NCBI GenBank assembly: GCA_030531025.1 | Contig: JAUMTV010000179.1 | Span: 1-5,117 of the forward strand | DNA: 5,117 nucleotides | Source: Turicibacter sp. | GTDB lineage: Bacteria > Bacillota > Bacilli > MOL361 > Turicibacteraceae | Direction: 5' to 3' | Part shown: positions 5,073-5,117 of the stretch, one piece after another | How the letters are laid out: each line of letters begins with the position of its first letter | Numbering within the stretch: the first letter of the stretch is position 1 | Made by a program: the position numbers and the translations under genes | The notes under the pieces: generated by a model | What the model saw: the letters and a program-made list of their open reading frames with translations, nothing else | The model's database searches: none | Told to the model about the DNA's origin: nothing

Positions 5073-5117
5073 TGGACGATAGGGTGTCTTTATAAATAAA
5101 GGATATCAGTATTTTTG

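Larger units (their letters stand above)
4939..5117. repeat. Long form (A-B-B-C) of the modular structured repeat element, running to the window end
   Basis: Module A (4939-4980) repeats the left copy, starting with the exact 17-base TATATAAGTCCAGATAA. Its inner stem is AAATTTTC (4954-4961) with GAAAATTTT (4968-4976). Two B modules follow (4981-5023 and 5026-5072). Module C (from 5072) starts CTGGAC, matches 103-121 of the left copy at 16 of 19 positions, and can pair with GTCCAG (4946-4951) to close the whole structure. A last hairpin, CTTTAT with ATAAAG (5089-5100), occupies the place of the 117-149 hairpin of the left copy. This 179-base stretch contains no convincing gene. The right end may lie beyond the window. 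Confidence 0.75.

Noticed and set aside
4939..5117. Group I or group II intron, IStron, or insertion sequence end
   Set aside because: I cannot find the conserved intron core or a domain V-like hairpin, and no transposase or reverse transcriptase gene is present in the window.
4939..5117. Known tandem riboswitch such as glycine or guanidine-II
   Set aside because: The conserved loops of those families are missing, no gene follows within the window, and the same outer modules occur elsewhere without the B units.

Overview
The window is AT-rich, with strong Shine-Dalgarno sites and compact hairpin-plus-T-tract terminators. This indicates a low-GC member of the Bacillota. A gut lineage such as Turicibacter is a guess from gene style only. 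All recognisable genes lie on the + strand.

Layout: (1) 1-187 is non-coding apart from a short repeat element at 61-149. (2) 188-574 is the C-terminal part of an aldo/keto reductase with its N-terminal catalytic half missing, closed by a terminator. (3) 575-834 is a spacer with possible decayed coding and a promoter. (4) 835-1398 encodes a TetR-family regulator of the DhaS-like type, with its own terminator. (5) 1438-1520 holds a tandem inverted-repeat operator next to an extended -10 promoter. (6) 1557-3269 encodes an oleate hydratase (OhyA, myosin-cross-reactive antigen family), followed by a terminator. (7) 3403-4698 encodes a cytoplasmic alkaline-phosphatase-superfamily phosphodiesterase/pyrophosphatase-like protein, followed by a terminator. 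(8) 4833-4955 is a 40-codon reading frame that ends inside a second, longer copy of the repeat element (4939 to the window end).

The functional core is probably the regulator and hydratase pair. The TetR protein likely binds the TAGACA/TGTCTA sites in front of ohyA and controls hydration of unsaturated fatty acids to 10-hydroxy fatty acids, a common detoxification reaction in gut Gram-positives. The phosphodiesterase gene is separated by a terminator, and its link to fatty acids is unproven.

The most unusual content is at the two ends. A structured, modular repeat occurs twice. The left copy joins an outer module A directly to an outer module C. The right copy has the same A and C but carries two tandem 43-47 base B modules between them. 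Stems in both A and B show compensatory base changes. The architecture resembles the boxA-(boxB)n-boxC logic of pneumococcal BOX elements, but the sequence is not one I can name.
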